A stretch of DNA of 64,000 nt from Segetibacter koreensis DSM 18137 (GCF_000374045.1 NZ_KB893318.1:63133-127132); one strand, 5' to 3'. Positions 17,454 to 27,438 are shown, counted from the first letter of the stretch. The notes: generated by a model not told the origin, from the letters alone. A program made the numbers and translations.

Positions 17454-18551
17454 TTAAGTGAAATAATTTACCGGGTTGGTTTTTACTTTACTTTTTAAGA
17501 CCGCGAAGTTACTAAATTTTGATTGCAAAACATCATACAGCAATTCTGTTGTAAATTGTTCACTCTCCCAATGCCCGATGTCGGCAATTACCATTTTATT
17601 TTCCGCATCGAAAAACTCATGGTATTTAACATCTGACGTAATATAAAAATCAGCTCCGAGAGACAAAGCATTCTTAATGAGAAAACTTCCTGCTCCACCA
17701 CACAAAGCCACTTTTTTAACTTTTTTTTCCAAAAGAGGAGTATGCCGTATAACCTGCAAATTGAACTGGTCTTTTATAAGTTGCAAAAAATCCCTTTCGT
17801 CCATATCTGCAGGCAGATCTCCGATCAGCCCGCTTCCAACTTCCTGGAAGTAATTGTTTAATGCGATCAAATCGTATGCAACTTCTTCGTATGGATGAGC
17901 CTCGGTCATTGCATTTACCAATTTTTCCTTCAGATATATGGGAAAAATAACTTCTACTCTTTCCTCATCTGTCGTTTCTTTTTTACCTACCTGGCCGGTA
18001 TGTGGATTTGTTCCTTCACCCGGCTTAAATGTTCCGGTTCCTTTTATATTAAAGCTGCATTCGCTATAGTTTCCTATATGGCCTCCACCTGCTGTAAAAA
18101 TCGCTTCTCTTACTTTTTCAGCGTCATTTACCGGCACAAATACAATTAGCTTCATCAGGTTGTTTTGCCTGTGCAGTAATACTTTCCTGTTTTGCAGATT
18201 TAGTTTATCGGCCATTTTGCCATTAACTCCGGTAAGCAAATTATCGAGGTTGGTATGAATTGCATATATTGCTATATCATTTTTTATTGCGGCAATTATT
18301 GCTCTTTCTACGTAATTTTTACCGGTTATTTTTTTAAGTCCGCTAAAAATAATCGGGTGATGAGCTACTACCAGGTTACAACCTTTTTGTTTCGCTTCCA
18401 ATATTACAGCTTCAGTAGCGTCTAATGTGCAAATTACTCCCGTACACTCAAGGGATGAATTTCCTGTTATCAATCCCGCATTATCATAGCTTTCCTGGTA
18501 AGAAGAGGGAGCAAGCCCATCGAGCAGGTCAACAATATCTTTAATTTTCAC
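17454..18551 (-). CDS. Nif3-like dinuclear metal centre protein (YbgI/DUF34)
   Basis: A 365-residue Nif3/DUF34 protein with the PII-like insertion domain in the middle (about 125-235, from LMKLIVFVPVNDAEKVREAIF to AHPYEEVAYDLI). Metal ligands visible are His64-His65 (AHHPIIFSG) and, near the C-terminus, His327 and Glu329 (IGHWESEQF). The family forms hexameric toroids with two metals per subunit. It is often mislabelled GTP cyclohydrolase type 2; its true reaction is unsettled. The start is a GTG at 18551 (MKIKDIVDLLD), which fits the family N-terminus exactly. It is probably cotranscribed with the zinc-ribbon gene. Confidence 0.93.
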   Translation of the reverse strand: MKIKDIVDLLDGLAPSSYQESYDNAGLITGNSSLECTGVICTLDATEAVILEAKQKGCNLVVAHHPIIFSGLKKITGKNYVERAIIAAIKNDIAIYAIHTNLDNLLTGVNGKMADKLNLQNRKVLLHRQNNLMKLIVFVPVNDAEKVREAIFTAGGGHIGNYSECSFNIKGTGTFKPGEGTNPHTGQVGKKETTDEERVEVIFPIYLKEKLVNAMTEAHPYEEVAYDLIALNNYFQEVGSGLIGDLPADMDERDFLQLIKDQFNLQVIRHTPLLEKKVKKVALCGGAGSFLIKNALSLGADFYITSDVKYHEFFDAENKMVIADIGHWESEQFTTELLYDVLQSKFSNFAVLKSKVKTNPVNYFT

Positions 18552-18849
18552 TGGTTGTTCTATCTTTTTTAAATAAATTTAATTTAGGTTTTAATCTTTT
18601 CAAAAGGAAGTGTTTTTAAAGTGTAAACGGATTTCATAAAAACTTTTAAAAATAAAGCCAGTTCCTTTAACGCATGAAGTGTGTACGTTAGTAGCCAAAT
18701 ATGAAATGGTAAATATAGATTATAAAGAGAGAAGGCCTAAGCAGACTAAAAAAATAAGATAAACGTACTGGATGATTTGTTTAAAGAAGTGCTGCAAGTT
18801 ATTCGACTTTTAAAACTTTTTCTCCTTCAAGTATAAAGGCACGATTTTA
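18552..18849. other. Divergent intergenic region, nif3-like / CDF transporter
   Basis: About 300 AT-rich bases with the two divergent promoters. No hairpin, consensus promoter or coding frame stands out. Confidence 0.4.
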
Positions 18850-19794
18850 ATGCTTGATGAAGTCAATATCGTGGGTTCAAACTACAAGATAAACATGCCA
18901 GCTTCAAAAACTCCTATATACAGTGCACTAGCAGCTAATTTTGCTATAGCAATTACAAAATTTATTGCTGCGTTTATAACAGGCAGCTCCGCAATGATAT
19001 CAGAAGGAATTCACTCATTAGTTGATGCAAGTAACGAATTACTGTTGTTGCTGGGGATACAAAAAAGTAAGAAGCCACCAGATGCGACCAGACCTTTTGG
19101 CTACGGAAAAGAATTGTATTTTTGGGCATTTATCGTTTCTCTCATGATATTTGGAATCGGTGGGGGTATCTCTTTTTATGAAGGAGTCACACATATACAA
19201 CATCCCCATGCAATTAAAGATCCTTTTTGGAATTATATTGTTTTAGGTATTGCCTTTACGTTTGATGGAATCTCTTGTATAACTGCTGTGAGAGAGTTTA
19301 ACAGGCAAAGAGGCGCAACTCCATTTTGGGCTGCCGTAAAACGCAGTAAAGATCCAACCACATTTGTAGTGCTTTTTGAAGATGTAGCGGATCTGCTGGG
19401 TTTGGTAGTTGCTTTTTTAGGAATTTATCTTGGACACATGTTTAATAATCCGGCGCTCGATGGGGTGGCTTCTATAGTAATAGGGTTGATATTGACAAGT
19501 GTTTCTATGTTGCTAGCCAGGGAAAGCCGCAGTTTATTAATGGGTGAAAGTGCAGATAAGAAGATTTTGGATAGTGTAATTAAGATTGCGGAGGCGGAAC
19601 CGGTAGTTGTAAAAGTGGATCCGCCATTATCTATGTACCTGGCACCGGAAGAAATTGTCCTGGTTTTAATAACTGAGTTCGAAAAAACTTCTACTACCAT
19701 AGAAGTTACAGATGCAATGGAAAGAATACGGAAGACAATTAAACAAATACATCCATCAATAAAGCAGCTGTTTATTCAGGCGCAAACAACTTAG
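18850..19794 (+). CDS. Cation diffusion facilitator of the ZnT9 (SLC30A9)-like clade
   Basis: A 314-residue inner-membrane metal/proton antiporter. TM2 carries His55 and Asp59 in EGIHSLVDASNELLLLLG. TM5 has DPTTFVVLFEDVADLLG with Glu177, Asp178 and Asp181 where classical zinc CDFs have HxxxD. This pairing and the RPFGYGKELYFWAF and HPHAIKDPFWNY segments resemble human SLC30A9 more than YiiP/FieF. A short cytoplasmic domain ends the protein. Zinc export is likely, but other divalent ions are possible. A second ATG at 18895 (MPASKTPIYSALAAN) is an equally plausible start. Confidence 0.9.
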   Translation: MLDEVNIVGSNYKINMPASKTPIYSALAANFAIAITKFIAAFITGSSAMISEGIHSLVDASNELLLLLGIQKSKKPPDATRPFGYGKELYFWAFIVSLMIFGIGGGISFYEGVTHIQHPHAIKDPFWNYIVLGIAFTFDGISCITAVREFNRQRGATPFWAAVKRSKDPTTFVVLFEDVADLLGLVVAFLGIYLGHMFNNPALDGVASIVIGLILTSVSMLLARESRSLLMGESADKKILDSVIKIAEAEPVVVKVDPPLSMYLAPEEIVLVLITEFEKTSTTIEVTDAMERIRKTIKQIHPSIKQLFIQAQTT

Positions 19795-20470
19795 AAATAA
19801 AGCTACGCCTGTTGTTTATAAAGCATCTTTTTTTGACAGATAAATCACTACAGAATTAAAAATATTTTGTAACGTTCCAGGTAGTCAAGTTCATATTCTT
19901 CGAGGTGCTTATCGCCACACAAGATTTATTGATAACATGAATGCATTTGCCCGGCAAAATTGAAAATACCTTCCTCCTTTAGATTTCGTACATGCCGAGT
20001 TTAATTTGAGCGTGCATAGTAAAGCCTCAAGTAAAAAATAATAAGTATTTATGTAACTACGTGTCATGTTCACCAGGTTGAAAACGTAAAGAAAGAGAGT
20101 TGATTTTTGTCTGGAAATATCGAAATGCCAAAAAAATATAATTCTAGAAATATACATGCCTGTAAAAAAATTATACCGAGATATAAGGAGGTTTTAATAA
20201 AGGTTCTTATGCCACATAGGTATAAGGAAATAGACGCAACATTTTTTAGAAAACATTAATTAATTTTCTTTTTATAATATGTGGTATCCGCAATAAAAAA
20301 GGTCAACTGTAATAGTATTTATGTGGAACTCCCTTCTGTAAAAATTGTAAGTACTTATAAAAATATTCTTTTTTAAAAACTACTCTGAAATATCCTATTT
20401 TGGAGAAAAAGTATTAGGTTTATTCGTTAAAGCTTTCATAAATTGCATTGTCCAAAAAAAACTGCTTGTT
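19795..20470. other. 676-base intergenic region before the SusC gene
   Basis: AT-rich with no convincing gene. The only longer open frame (82 codons, minus strand) is low complexity and has no recognisable domain. A weak stem AGAAAA/TTTTCT followed by Ts lies at 20248-20273. The SusC promoter should be here, but no clear TAnnTTTG was found close to the start. An unrecognised regulatory RNA or operator cannot be excluded. Confidence 0.4.
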
Positions 20471-23400
20471 ATGACAAAAAAACTTTTGTTTTTACCACTA
20501 TTAATTCTCCTATTATTCTCGACCTACACCTTTGCCCAAAATATAGTGATTAGTGGCAAGGTGAAAGACCAAAATGGAAACCCGGTTTCGGGAGCGACAG
20601 TATCTGTAAAAGGTAGCAGGCAGGGGGCAGCTACTAATGAAAGCGGTAATTTTAGTATCAATGTAAAGAAAGGGGCAGAACTTACCATCAGTTATGTTGG
20701 TTTTGTTTCACAAAATATTGTAGCTAATAGTTCTCCGCTTAACGTAACGTTGCAAAATTCTTCTAATACATTAAACGAGGTTGTAGTTACCGCTCTTGGT
20801 GTTGAAAGGAACAGAAGATCGCTTCAGTCATCAATAACAACAGTGGGCGGCGAAAATTTAACTCAAGCGCGCGAAGTAAATCTTTCCAATGCACTTGCAG
20901 GAAGGGTCGCTGGTGTTAACGTGTCAAAAGTTGCATCAGGGCCGGGAGGGTCTTCAAGAGTTGTAATCCGCGGAGCGAAAACTCTGGGATCCACTTTAAA
21001 CCAGCCACTTTATGTCGTAGATGGTGTTCCCATTGACAACACTAACCTGGGACAGGCTGGTGTATGGGGTGGTTCCGACCAGGGTGACGCTATGAATAGT
21101 ATTAATCCTGACGACATTGCATCAATGACAGTTTTGAAAGGAGCAAGTGCAGCAGCGCTTTATGGTTCAAGAGCGGCTAATGGTGTTATTTTGATCACTA
21201 CAAAAAAAGGATCGGCCCGTAAAGGACTGGGTGTCGAATACAACGGAAATTATGTTGCAGAGACAGTTCAAAACTTAACAGATTTCCAGACAACGCACGG
21301 TGATGGAGGCTACGTGGGAACAACGCTGCAAAATCAGGTAGCTAAAAAAGCAGAGACATTAGACGAGCATTGGCAGAACGGTTGGGGTGCTAATGGCTGG
21401 GGACCAAAATTTGACGGTAGCTCTGTTGTTCAATTTGACGGCATATCACGCCCTTACTCTTATGCAGGTGACAACTGGAAACGTTTTTACAAAACAGGTA
21501 ACCAAATAACCAATACGGTTGCGATTACCGGCGGAAGTGAAACCCAAAGCTTCAGGCTTTCGCTTTCTGACCTCACAAGTACCGGAGTCTTTCCAAACTC
21601 TGGTTTCGACAGATTTAATGCCACATTATCCGCAAATTCAAAGATTGGTAAAAGGATTACAATGAACGCAAAGGTCTTATACTCAAATGAGAAAAATAAA
21701 AACAGACCTCGCGTATCTGATGCTCCTGGAAATGCTAACCTCTCGCTTTACTACACTCCGGGAGATGTTGATGTGCGTAACCTTATAGGCGACCCTGGTA
21801 AACCTGGAGCTGTCCCATCAATTGAAAAGCAGCAAGATATGGGGATCACTATTGCTGATAAAAAAGCTCCCGGGGAAGAGTTTGCTGTTAATAACAACAT
21901 ATATCAACAAAATCCTTATTGGGCTGCCTACCAATTTAAGAACAATGACACCCGCGATCGTGTTATTACTAACGGGGACGTTCGGTATAACATTACTGAT
22001 TTCCTTTACATGCAGGGACAAGCAGGTATGGATTTCTATACACTAAAAAATACCCGCCTCGAACCACAAGGGACCGGGTATGACCGCCCTGGTGCTATGA
22101 ATGAAATTGATACCCGTGTACGCGAAATAAATTTGCAATACATGCTGGGTTTCAATAAAACCTTTAACCGGTTTGGTGTCAACGCTTTTGTAGGCGGTAA
22201 CCGCATGCGGAGAATGTATGAGCAACTATCCCTAAACGGAAGTCAATTCAACACACCATTCCTGGCGGCTATAAGCAATGCAAAGCAACACGACTACAGT
22301 TACGGTTACAACCAAAGAGGTATTAATTCATTGTTTGGATCAGTTGAATTGTCTTATAATAACTATTTATTCTTAACCGGAACTGCAAGAAGGGATTGGT
22401 TCTCAGTTTTAAATCCGCAGAAGAATGGAATTACCTATCCTTCGATTGGAGGAAGCTTTGTATTCACAGATGCATTTAAAACATTGCCAAAATGGCTGAG
22501 TTTCGGAAAGCTTAGAGCTTCGTGGGCCCAGGTAGGCAACACCGAATCTGTTCAACCTTACCGTACGGCAATTACTTATGGAGCTACCCAAACGCACCTC
22601 GGAATCCCTCTGGGAGGATTTACTGCAGGAAATAATTTGCCAAACCCATATCTTGTACCATTTACCTCAACCGAGATGGAGTACGGTCTTGAATTCAGAG
22701 TTTTCCAGAACAGATTAGGGTTGGATATCACTTACTATGATCAAAAGACTACCAATGATATCTTGGATGCAACGATTTCACAATCTTCAGGCTTTGGAAC
22801 TACATCAGTTAACTTAGGTAAACTTACCAATAAAGGAGTAGAATTTTTGCTGACAGCTACACCTGTGAAATCGGCACTAACCTGGGACGTATCATTAAAT
22901 TTTGCAAAAAACAACAGTAAGGTTGTTTCGTTGATAGAAGGGCAAAATCAACTTTTTGTTGAAGAACCGAGAACAAGAACTGCTGCCGTTTATCACATTG
23001 TGGGTTATCCTTACGGTATGATTGAGGGTGTAACTCAAATGCGAGATCCAAATGGCAATCTCGTCTATGACTCAAGCGGCACTCCGTTAACTGACAATAC
23101 TTACAAAATACTGGGCAATGGTGTACCTGATTTTACCGGAGGTTTAAACAACTCCTTGACCTGGAAAGGAGTAAACCTAAGCTTTCTGATCGATTTTAGG
23201 TCCGGTGGAGATATCTATTCCGGAACGAACGTGCGAATGACTGAGGCAGGTTTTACGAAGCAGTCTTTATTAGGTCGTGCAGGAGAAGCGCCTCTCACAA
23301 TAACTGGTGTGACACAGGACGTTGCTGGTTTTAAACCTTTTACCAAAACACTTACCCCGGGAGAGGCAGCAAATTACTGGAGTCAACTTGGTGAAAGAGC

Positions 23401-23665
23401 CCAGGAAAACTTTATGTATGACGCCTCATTTATTAAACTTCGGCAAATTACTTTGGGATACACTTTGCCATCCAAATTATTTACTAATACGCCTATCCGT
23501 AGTGTCATGGTTTCATTCGTTGCACGTAACCTTGCAATTCTTTACAAGAATGTTCCTAACATAGACCCCGAAGCCACTTATACAAGTAGTAACGCGCAAG
23601 GTCTTGATTACTTCGGTATGCCGGCCACTCGCACTTATGGCTTCAACATCAGGGCATCCTTTTAA
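20471..23665 (+). CDS. SusC/RagA-family TonB-linked outer-membrane receptor
   Basis: A 1064-residue outer-membrane nutrient transporter. In order: signal peptide (1-22, ending TFAQ), a carboxypeptidase-regulatory-like domain (about 25-105, VISGKVKDQNGNPVSGATVSVKG), the plug (about 115-230; YVVDGVPIDN and the SusC signature LYGSRAANGVILITTKKG), then a 22-strand-type barrel with a large TonB-dependent C-terminus ending FNIRASF. No N-terminal STN domain is present, so signalling to a FecR/sigma pair is not expected. The SusD partner follows after 17 bases. No glycosidase, sigma factor or hybrid sensor lies beside it, so the substrate is open. Confidence 0.96.
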   Translation: MTKKLLFLPLLILLLFSTYTFAQNIVISGKVKDQNGNPVSGATVSVKGSRQGAATNESGNFSINVKKGAELTISYVGFVSQNIVANSSPLNVTLQNSSNTLNEVVVTALGVERNRRSLQSSITTVGGENLTQAREVNLSNALAGRVAGVNVSKVASGPGGSSRVVIRGAKTLGSTLNQPLYVVDGVPIDNTNLGQAGVWGGSDQGDAMNSINPDDIASMTVLKGASAAALYGSRAANGVILITTKKGSARKGLGVEYNGNYVAETVQNLTDFQTTHGDGGYVGTTLQNQVAKKAETLDEHWQNGWGANGWGPKFDGSSVVQFDGISRPYSYAGDNWKRFYKTGNQITNTVAITGGSETQSFRLSLSDLTSTGVFPNSGFDRFNATLSANSKIGKRITMNAKVLYSNEKNKNRPRVSDAPGNANLSLYYTPGDVDVRNLIGDPGKPGAVPSIEKQQDMGITIADKKAPGEEFAVNNNIYQQNPYWAAYQFKNNDTRDRVITNGDVRYNITDFLYMQGQAGMDFYTLKNTRLEPQGTGYDRPGAMNEIDTRVREINLQYMLGFNKTFNRFGVNAFVGGNRMRRMYEQLSLNGSQFNTPFLAAISNAKQHDYSYGYNQRGINSLFGSVELSYNNYLFLTGTARRDWFSVLNPQKNGITYPSIGGSFVFTDAFKTLPKWLSFGKLRASWAQVGNTESVQPYRTAITYGATQTHLGIPLGGFTAGNNLPNPYLVPFTSTEMEYGLEFRVFQNRLGLDITYYDQKTTNDILDATISQSSGFGTTSVNLGKLTNKGVEFLLTATPVKSALTWDVSLNFAKNNSKVVSLIEGQNQLFVEEPRTRTAAVYHIVGYPYGMIEGVTQMRDPNGNLVYDSSGTPLTDNTYKILGNGVPDFTGGLNNSLTWKGVNLSFLIDFRSGGDIYSGTNVRMTEAGFTKQSLLGRAGEAPLTITGVTQDVAGFKPFTKTLTPGEAANYWSQLGERAQENFMYDASFIKLRQITLGYTLPSKLFTNTPIRSVMVSFVARNLAILYKNVPNIDPEATYTSSNAQGLDYFGMPATRTYGFNIRASF

Positions 23666-23682
23666 ACTTAACACACTTAACT

Positions 23683-25296
23683 ATGAAGCATTTACGAAAA
23701 ATAATATTTAGCACCGCCATCTCGGCACTTGTTGTTACAGGGTGTAACACGAACAAACTGAAAGACCTTAACATAGACCCGTCATCAGCTCCGACGATTG
23801 ATGTAAATTTCCTGTTTACATCTGCCCAGCTTGGTGCCGCCTCTGCTGGAGATCAGGGTGACAACCGGTACATTGACTGGAGAACTAATATCGGAATTAC
23901 GTCAACTGCTATACAGCAGCTTGCAACCCAAGGTACTTCTCCTAACGGTCCTATTTCGTCTACGGGCGATAAGTACCTGGAGAACGTGGAAAGCATTAAT
24001 GCCCCCTGGGAAAGAATCTTACCGGATTTGCGAAACTTAGCAGAAGTAATAAAGCAAACAGGATCAGGAGGATATGCCGATGGGAAAAGCAATAATACCC
24101 GGCAAGCAGCCAGAATTTTAAGGGCGTTCCTGTTTTCCCGCCTTACCGATTATTATGGCAGCATTCCGTACACTGAAGCTTTGCAGGCCACTTCCGGTGT
24201 TTTCTATCCTAAATATGACAAGCAAAAAGCCATCTACACAGACCTATTGAAAGAATTGGATGAGGCGTCGGTCGCCCTTAGTGGAGTCGATGCTGATTTT
24301 GCTGCCGCAGATCTTTATTATAAAGGCGATATTGCTAAATGGAAAAGATGGGGATACTCTCTGATGCTTCGTCTTGCTATGCGTGTTTCGAACGTAGATG
24401 CCGACATGGCCAACACATATGTAACGAAAGCTGTTGCCGGAGGTGTATTTCAAAGTAATGAGGATAATGCCGTTGTTCCCATGGCAGTAGGTCCAAGCCT
24501 TTGGGTAAACCAAAACGGAATTTCCCGTGCATTTATCCCTGATGACGGAGGCGAGATCAAAAGTGTTTTTTTAAGTAAGACACTTATAGACTTCCTGAAA
24601 GGAGCAAATGCAGGTTCAACTGTTGACGACGATCCACGTTTAATGATCTTTAGCGGTGGTATATACGATTGGCCTGTCGAGACCAGTGTTAAAATATTAA
24701 ATGCTGATCCACTTGGGCAAAAAGGCATGCCAAATGGGAATGATTTAAGTATGCTTAAGTCACTGGAAGGAAATCCGAGTTTGGTTCCTGAGAATACCTA
24801 TTCACGGATCAATCCGAAGTTGTTGAACAGAGATGATCCTTACATGCTTATGAACTATGGGGAGGTGAAACTTCTCCTGGCCGAAGCAGCGCAAAGAGGG
24901 ATCGGAGGTCTTAGTGCAGCAGCAGCGGAAGGGTATTATAAAGAAGGCGTAAAGGCATCGATGCAAATGTATACGATCTATGATCCTTCACTTGCTGTTA
25001 CCGATGCCCAGGTAAACGCTTATCTTACTGCCAGGCCTTACGCAGGATTAGCATCTATTGGCCAGCAATTATGGGCCAATCTTTTTCTTAACTGGTGGGA
25101 AGCCTGGACTGAGTGGAGAAGAACAGGTTATCCTAACCTAACACCAACCCATTATCCGGGAAATGTAACAGGTGGAAAGATTCCTCAAAAATTAAGATAT
25201 CCAACCACTGAAGTTGCAGGAAATCCTAATTTCAAGACGGGCGCGAGCGCAAACGATTATACGACAAAAGTCTGGTGGGCAGGGGGGCCTGAATAG
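23683..25296 (+). CDS. SusD/RagB-family surface lipoprotein
   Basis: A 537-residue lipoprotein that caps the SusC barrel and binds substrate. Lipobox VVTGC puts the lipidated Cys at residue 21. The sequence fits the SusD-like_2 type: DLNIDPSSAP near the N-terminus, RLTDYYGSIPYTEA, LLAEAAQRGIGG, and NLFLNWWEAWTEWRRTGYP near the end, with a KVWWAGG tail. It is cotranscribed with the SusC gene and followed by a strong terminator. Confidence 0.95.
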   Translation: MKHLRKIIFSTAISALVVTGCNTNKLKDLNIDPSSAPTIDVNFLFTSAQLGAASAGDQGDNRYIDWRTNIGITSTAIQQLATQGTSPNGPISSTGDKYLENVESINAPWERILPDLRNLAEVIKQTGSGGYADGKSNNTRQAARILRAFLFSRLTDYYGSIPYTEALQATSGVFYPKYDKQKAIYTDLLKELDEASVALSGVDADFAAADLYYKGDIAKWKRWGYSLMLRLAMRVSNVDADMANTYVTKAVAGGVFQSNEDNAVVPMAVGPSLWVNQNGISRAFIPDDGGEIKSVFLSKTLIDFLKGANAGSTVDDDPRLMIFSGGIYDWPVETSVKILNADPLGQKGMPNGNDLSMLKSLEGNPSLVPENTYSRINPKLLNRDDPYMLMNYGEVKLLLAEAAQRGIGGLSAAAAEGYYKEGVKASMQMYTIYDPSLAVTDAQVNAYLTARPYAGLASIGQQLWANLFLNWWEAWTEWRRTGYPNLTPTHYPGNVTGGKIPQKLRYPTTEVAGNPNFKTGASANDYTTKVWWAGGPE

Positions 25297-25323
25297 CTAA
25301 ACAACATGCACAAATACTTTTCC

Positions 25324-25353
25324 AAGAGGATGTCTCAAAAGAGGCATCCTCTT
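25324..25353 (+). terminator. Rho-independent terminator of the SusCD operon
   Basis: AAGAGGATG pairs with CATCCTCTT, and the inner TCTC/GAGG extends the stem to 13 bp around an AAAA loop. GTCTCAAA in its left arm is also complementary to TTTGAGAC at 25390-25397, so an alternative pairing exists. Confidence 0.85.
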
Positions 25354-25805
25354 TCGCTTAGATACAAATATGTTACCTTACAATAGTCGTTTGAGACGTT
25401 TTTGTTGTCTTGAGACCAAGGAAAAGCATAAGGATGGATTGGATTTAAAATAGATATCGGGGTAGTAAATTACTATTAATCCTTCAACAGCAACAGTTAG
25501 TACATTATAAAAAATTTATACGTTAAAATATCGAATTTTTTTACCATTTTCAACCTTGTTAATAAATTCATTTTGGCTTTTTTGAATCCAGTAATTAAAT
25601 TAGTTGTTCGGTATCATCCAAAGGTTGAGAGGGCTCTGTCATGATATCCTATCGTCAAAAAAGAATTAGCAGCCAGTGGTAAGCAATCTTCATATCATGG
25701 ATGGAAGTTTTGGTGACTTTTAAAAGTATTACAATTTGTGTTATCAAAATTACTGTTTTCTGACTTCTTACTTACACAACTCACCCCACTTCCCATATTT
25801 CGAAG
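25354..25805 (+). other. 450-base gene-free interval between two plus-strand terminators
   Basis: No protein-coding frame or known RNA family was recognised. It lies between the SusCD terminator and another canonical terminator at 25806-25828 that has no gene upstream of it. TTGAGAC occurs at 25391 and 25409. This may hold an unannotated small RNA; see findings. Confidence 0.35.
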
Positions 25806-25828
25806 GGCAACAGAAGTTGCCTTTTTTT
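25806..25828 (+). terminator. Canonical intrinsic terminator without an upstream gene
   Basis: GGCAAC-AGAA-GTTGCC is a perfect 6-bp stem with a tetraloop, followed at once by seven Ts (25822-25828). The nearest upstream plus-strand gene (SusD) already has its own terminator 450 bases earlier. Confidence 0.75.
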
Positions 25829-25951
25829 AATTTAAATAAGTAAATTTATAATAGAAATGTCAGGATATAGAATTTGTTAAACTGCGTTTTTTGGAGTTTT
25901 TGCGTTGGTTTTTTGATCTTATATAACCAATTTTGCTAATTATTGCGGTGT

Positions 25952-26974
25952 ATGAAACTGTTGATCAGAATCTTTTTAGCTTTATTTCCAATTTCTTCAT
26001 TTGCCCAAAATTTGAGCATTGACTCTTATGCTACTGTTTCCAATAAAGCGGAAGAAGTATTAACACCAGATTCATTATCCCGCATGTTGACTAACGGTTA
26101 CACAACTGACCGTGATAAGGTTACTTCAATTTTCCGTTGGATAACAGAAAACATTACCTACAATGTAAGGCCGTATTATAATGCAAACCTTTATTCAGAC
26201 AAGCATAGATATGACGACGAAGATACCGGAGCGCTAAAGCCTTTAAGTGAGCGCGTAGCGATAGAGGTGTTAAAAAAAAGAATAGCGTTATGCGATGGTT
26301 ATGCCCGGCTGTTTAAAACATTGTGTGACTATGCAGGTATAAAATCAGAGGTTATATTGGGATATGCAGATGGAGGTATGTCTCACCGTCGTTTAAAATT
26401 TACTTCAAACCATAGGTGGAATGCTGTTTATCTTGACAGTGCCTGGTATTTACTTGACGTAACCTGGGCTAGTGGCTTTGTAACATACAGCTCAAACGAT
26501 TTTATCCAAAATTATAATAATTATTACTTTTTAACACCGGCAGAAGATTTTATAAGAGATCATTATCCTGAAGACCTGCAATGGACATTGCTTTCTAAAC
26601 CTCCCAAGCTGAAGGAGTTTAAATATTCTCCCTTTCAAAACACTGCATTTATAAAGTATAAAATAGAATCTTACAAACCTCAGTCAGGTGTTATAGAGGC
26701 AGTACCAGGTGATACCATACAAATTGAACTGGAAACGAGCAATGCTGAAAAACGATTATACCTCGTAGATACTCCTTACGTTGACTCTGCTGTAATAGCT
26801 ATCGCGTCGCTGGCTGACTCTTCAAAGCCAAAATACACGGTGGTAGGAAACAGGGTTTTCTGTAAGTATATTGTGAAGTCTCCTGATGTTGAATGGCTGC
26901 ATGTTATTTTTAATGATGATGTTATTATGAGGTATAGAGTAAATATTAGAAAAAGTGATACTGCAGCAAAATAG
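25952..26974 (+). CDS. Secreted transglutaminase-like protein
   Basis: A 340-residue exported protein with the transglutaminase-like cysteine-protease fold. The catalytic triad is intact: Cys114 (ALCDGYARL), His154 (SNHRWNAVYL) and Asp169 (YLLDVTWASG). The signal peptide is MKLLIRIFLALFPISSFAQ. The frame opens three codons earlier at a TTG, but ATG 25952 gives the better signal sequence. The C-terminal 120 residues form a beta-rich domain with no known match. Such proteins act as peptidases or cross-linkers in the periplasm; the substrate is unknown. It converges with the small gene at 27.1 kb. Confidence 0.88.
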   Translation: MKLLIRIFLALFPISSFAQNLSIDSYATVSNKAEEVLTPDSLSRMLTNGYTTDRDKVTSIFRWITENITYNVRPYYNANLYSDKHRYDDEDTGALKPLSERVAIEVLKKRIALCDGYARLFKTLCDYAGIKSEVILGYADGGMSHRRLKFTSNHRWNAVYLDSAWYLLDVTWASGFVTYSSNDFIQNYNNYYFLTPAEDFIRDHYPEDLQWTLLSKPPKLKEFKYSPFQNTAFIKYKIESYKPQSGVIEAVPGDTIQIELETSNAEKRLYLVDTPYVDSAVIAIASLADSSKPKYTVVGNRVFCKYIVKSPDVEWLHVIFNDDVIMRYRVNIRKSDTAAK

Positions 26975-27108
26975 ATGTACACCAACCACAATATGCCTCC
27001 TGGAAGCTTGAAAAAGAGTTGGTACCTGCGTCGGGCAGTGAAATTTACCGGCCGCTGATTGGGTAATACAGTTACTTAAATAGACTTGATTAACTGTTTA
27101 GCATTTTT

Positions 27109-27393
27109 CTATAAAAACGTTTCTGCTATTTGTTCCCATTCTTCCTGTAAAGAAACTGATGGCCTTTTTTTACCGGCTTTTGAATACCAGTAATCGGCGT
27201 TACCGATATCACCTTCTTTTCGGTGCAGGTAAGCATGTATCCAGGAAGCATTTTTATCCGGAATGTCCTGTATTAATTCATGCGCTTTGTTCCAGTCATC
27301 TTTTGCATCATACCACAGAGCCTTCAAGTAAACTGACGCATTAAGTGGGGGAGCATCTGTTGACAAACTTTCCTTTAAAGCAGTTATATTCAT
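27109..27393 (-). CDS. Small conserved protein of unknown function (94 aa)
   Basis: The 94-residue protein has a compact pattern, LWYDAKDDWNKAHELIQDI, ASWIHAYLHRKEGDIGNADYWYSKAGKKRP and EEWEQI, that I recognise as a family spread through Bacteroidota and Proteobacteria with no assigned role. The two helix pairs look like a single TPR-type unit. There is no signal peptide, so it is cytoplasmic. It lies 45 bases downstream of the D15-type gene on the same strand and is probably cotranscribed with it. Confidence 0.8.
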   Translation of the reverse strand: MNITALKESLSTDAPPLNASVYLKALWYDAKDDWNKAHELIQDIPDKNASWIHAYLHRKEGDIGNADYWYSKAGKKRPSVSLQEEWEQIAETFL

Positions 27394-27438
27394 ATTGATT
27401 TTTTTCTAAAATTATAATTATAATTGGTTTAAATGGAA

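Noticed and set aside
19909-20157. 82-codon minus-strand frame in the gap before the SusC gene
   Set aside because: Composition is that of AT-rich noncoding DNA, with no domain, signal or neighbour support.
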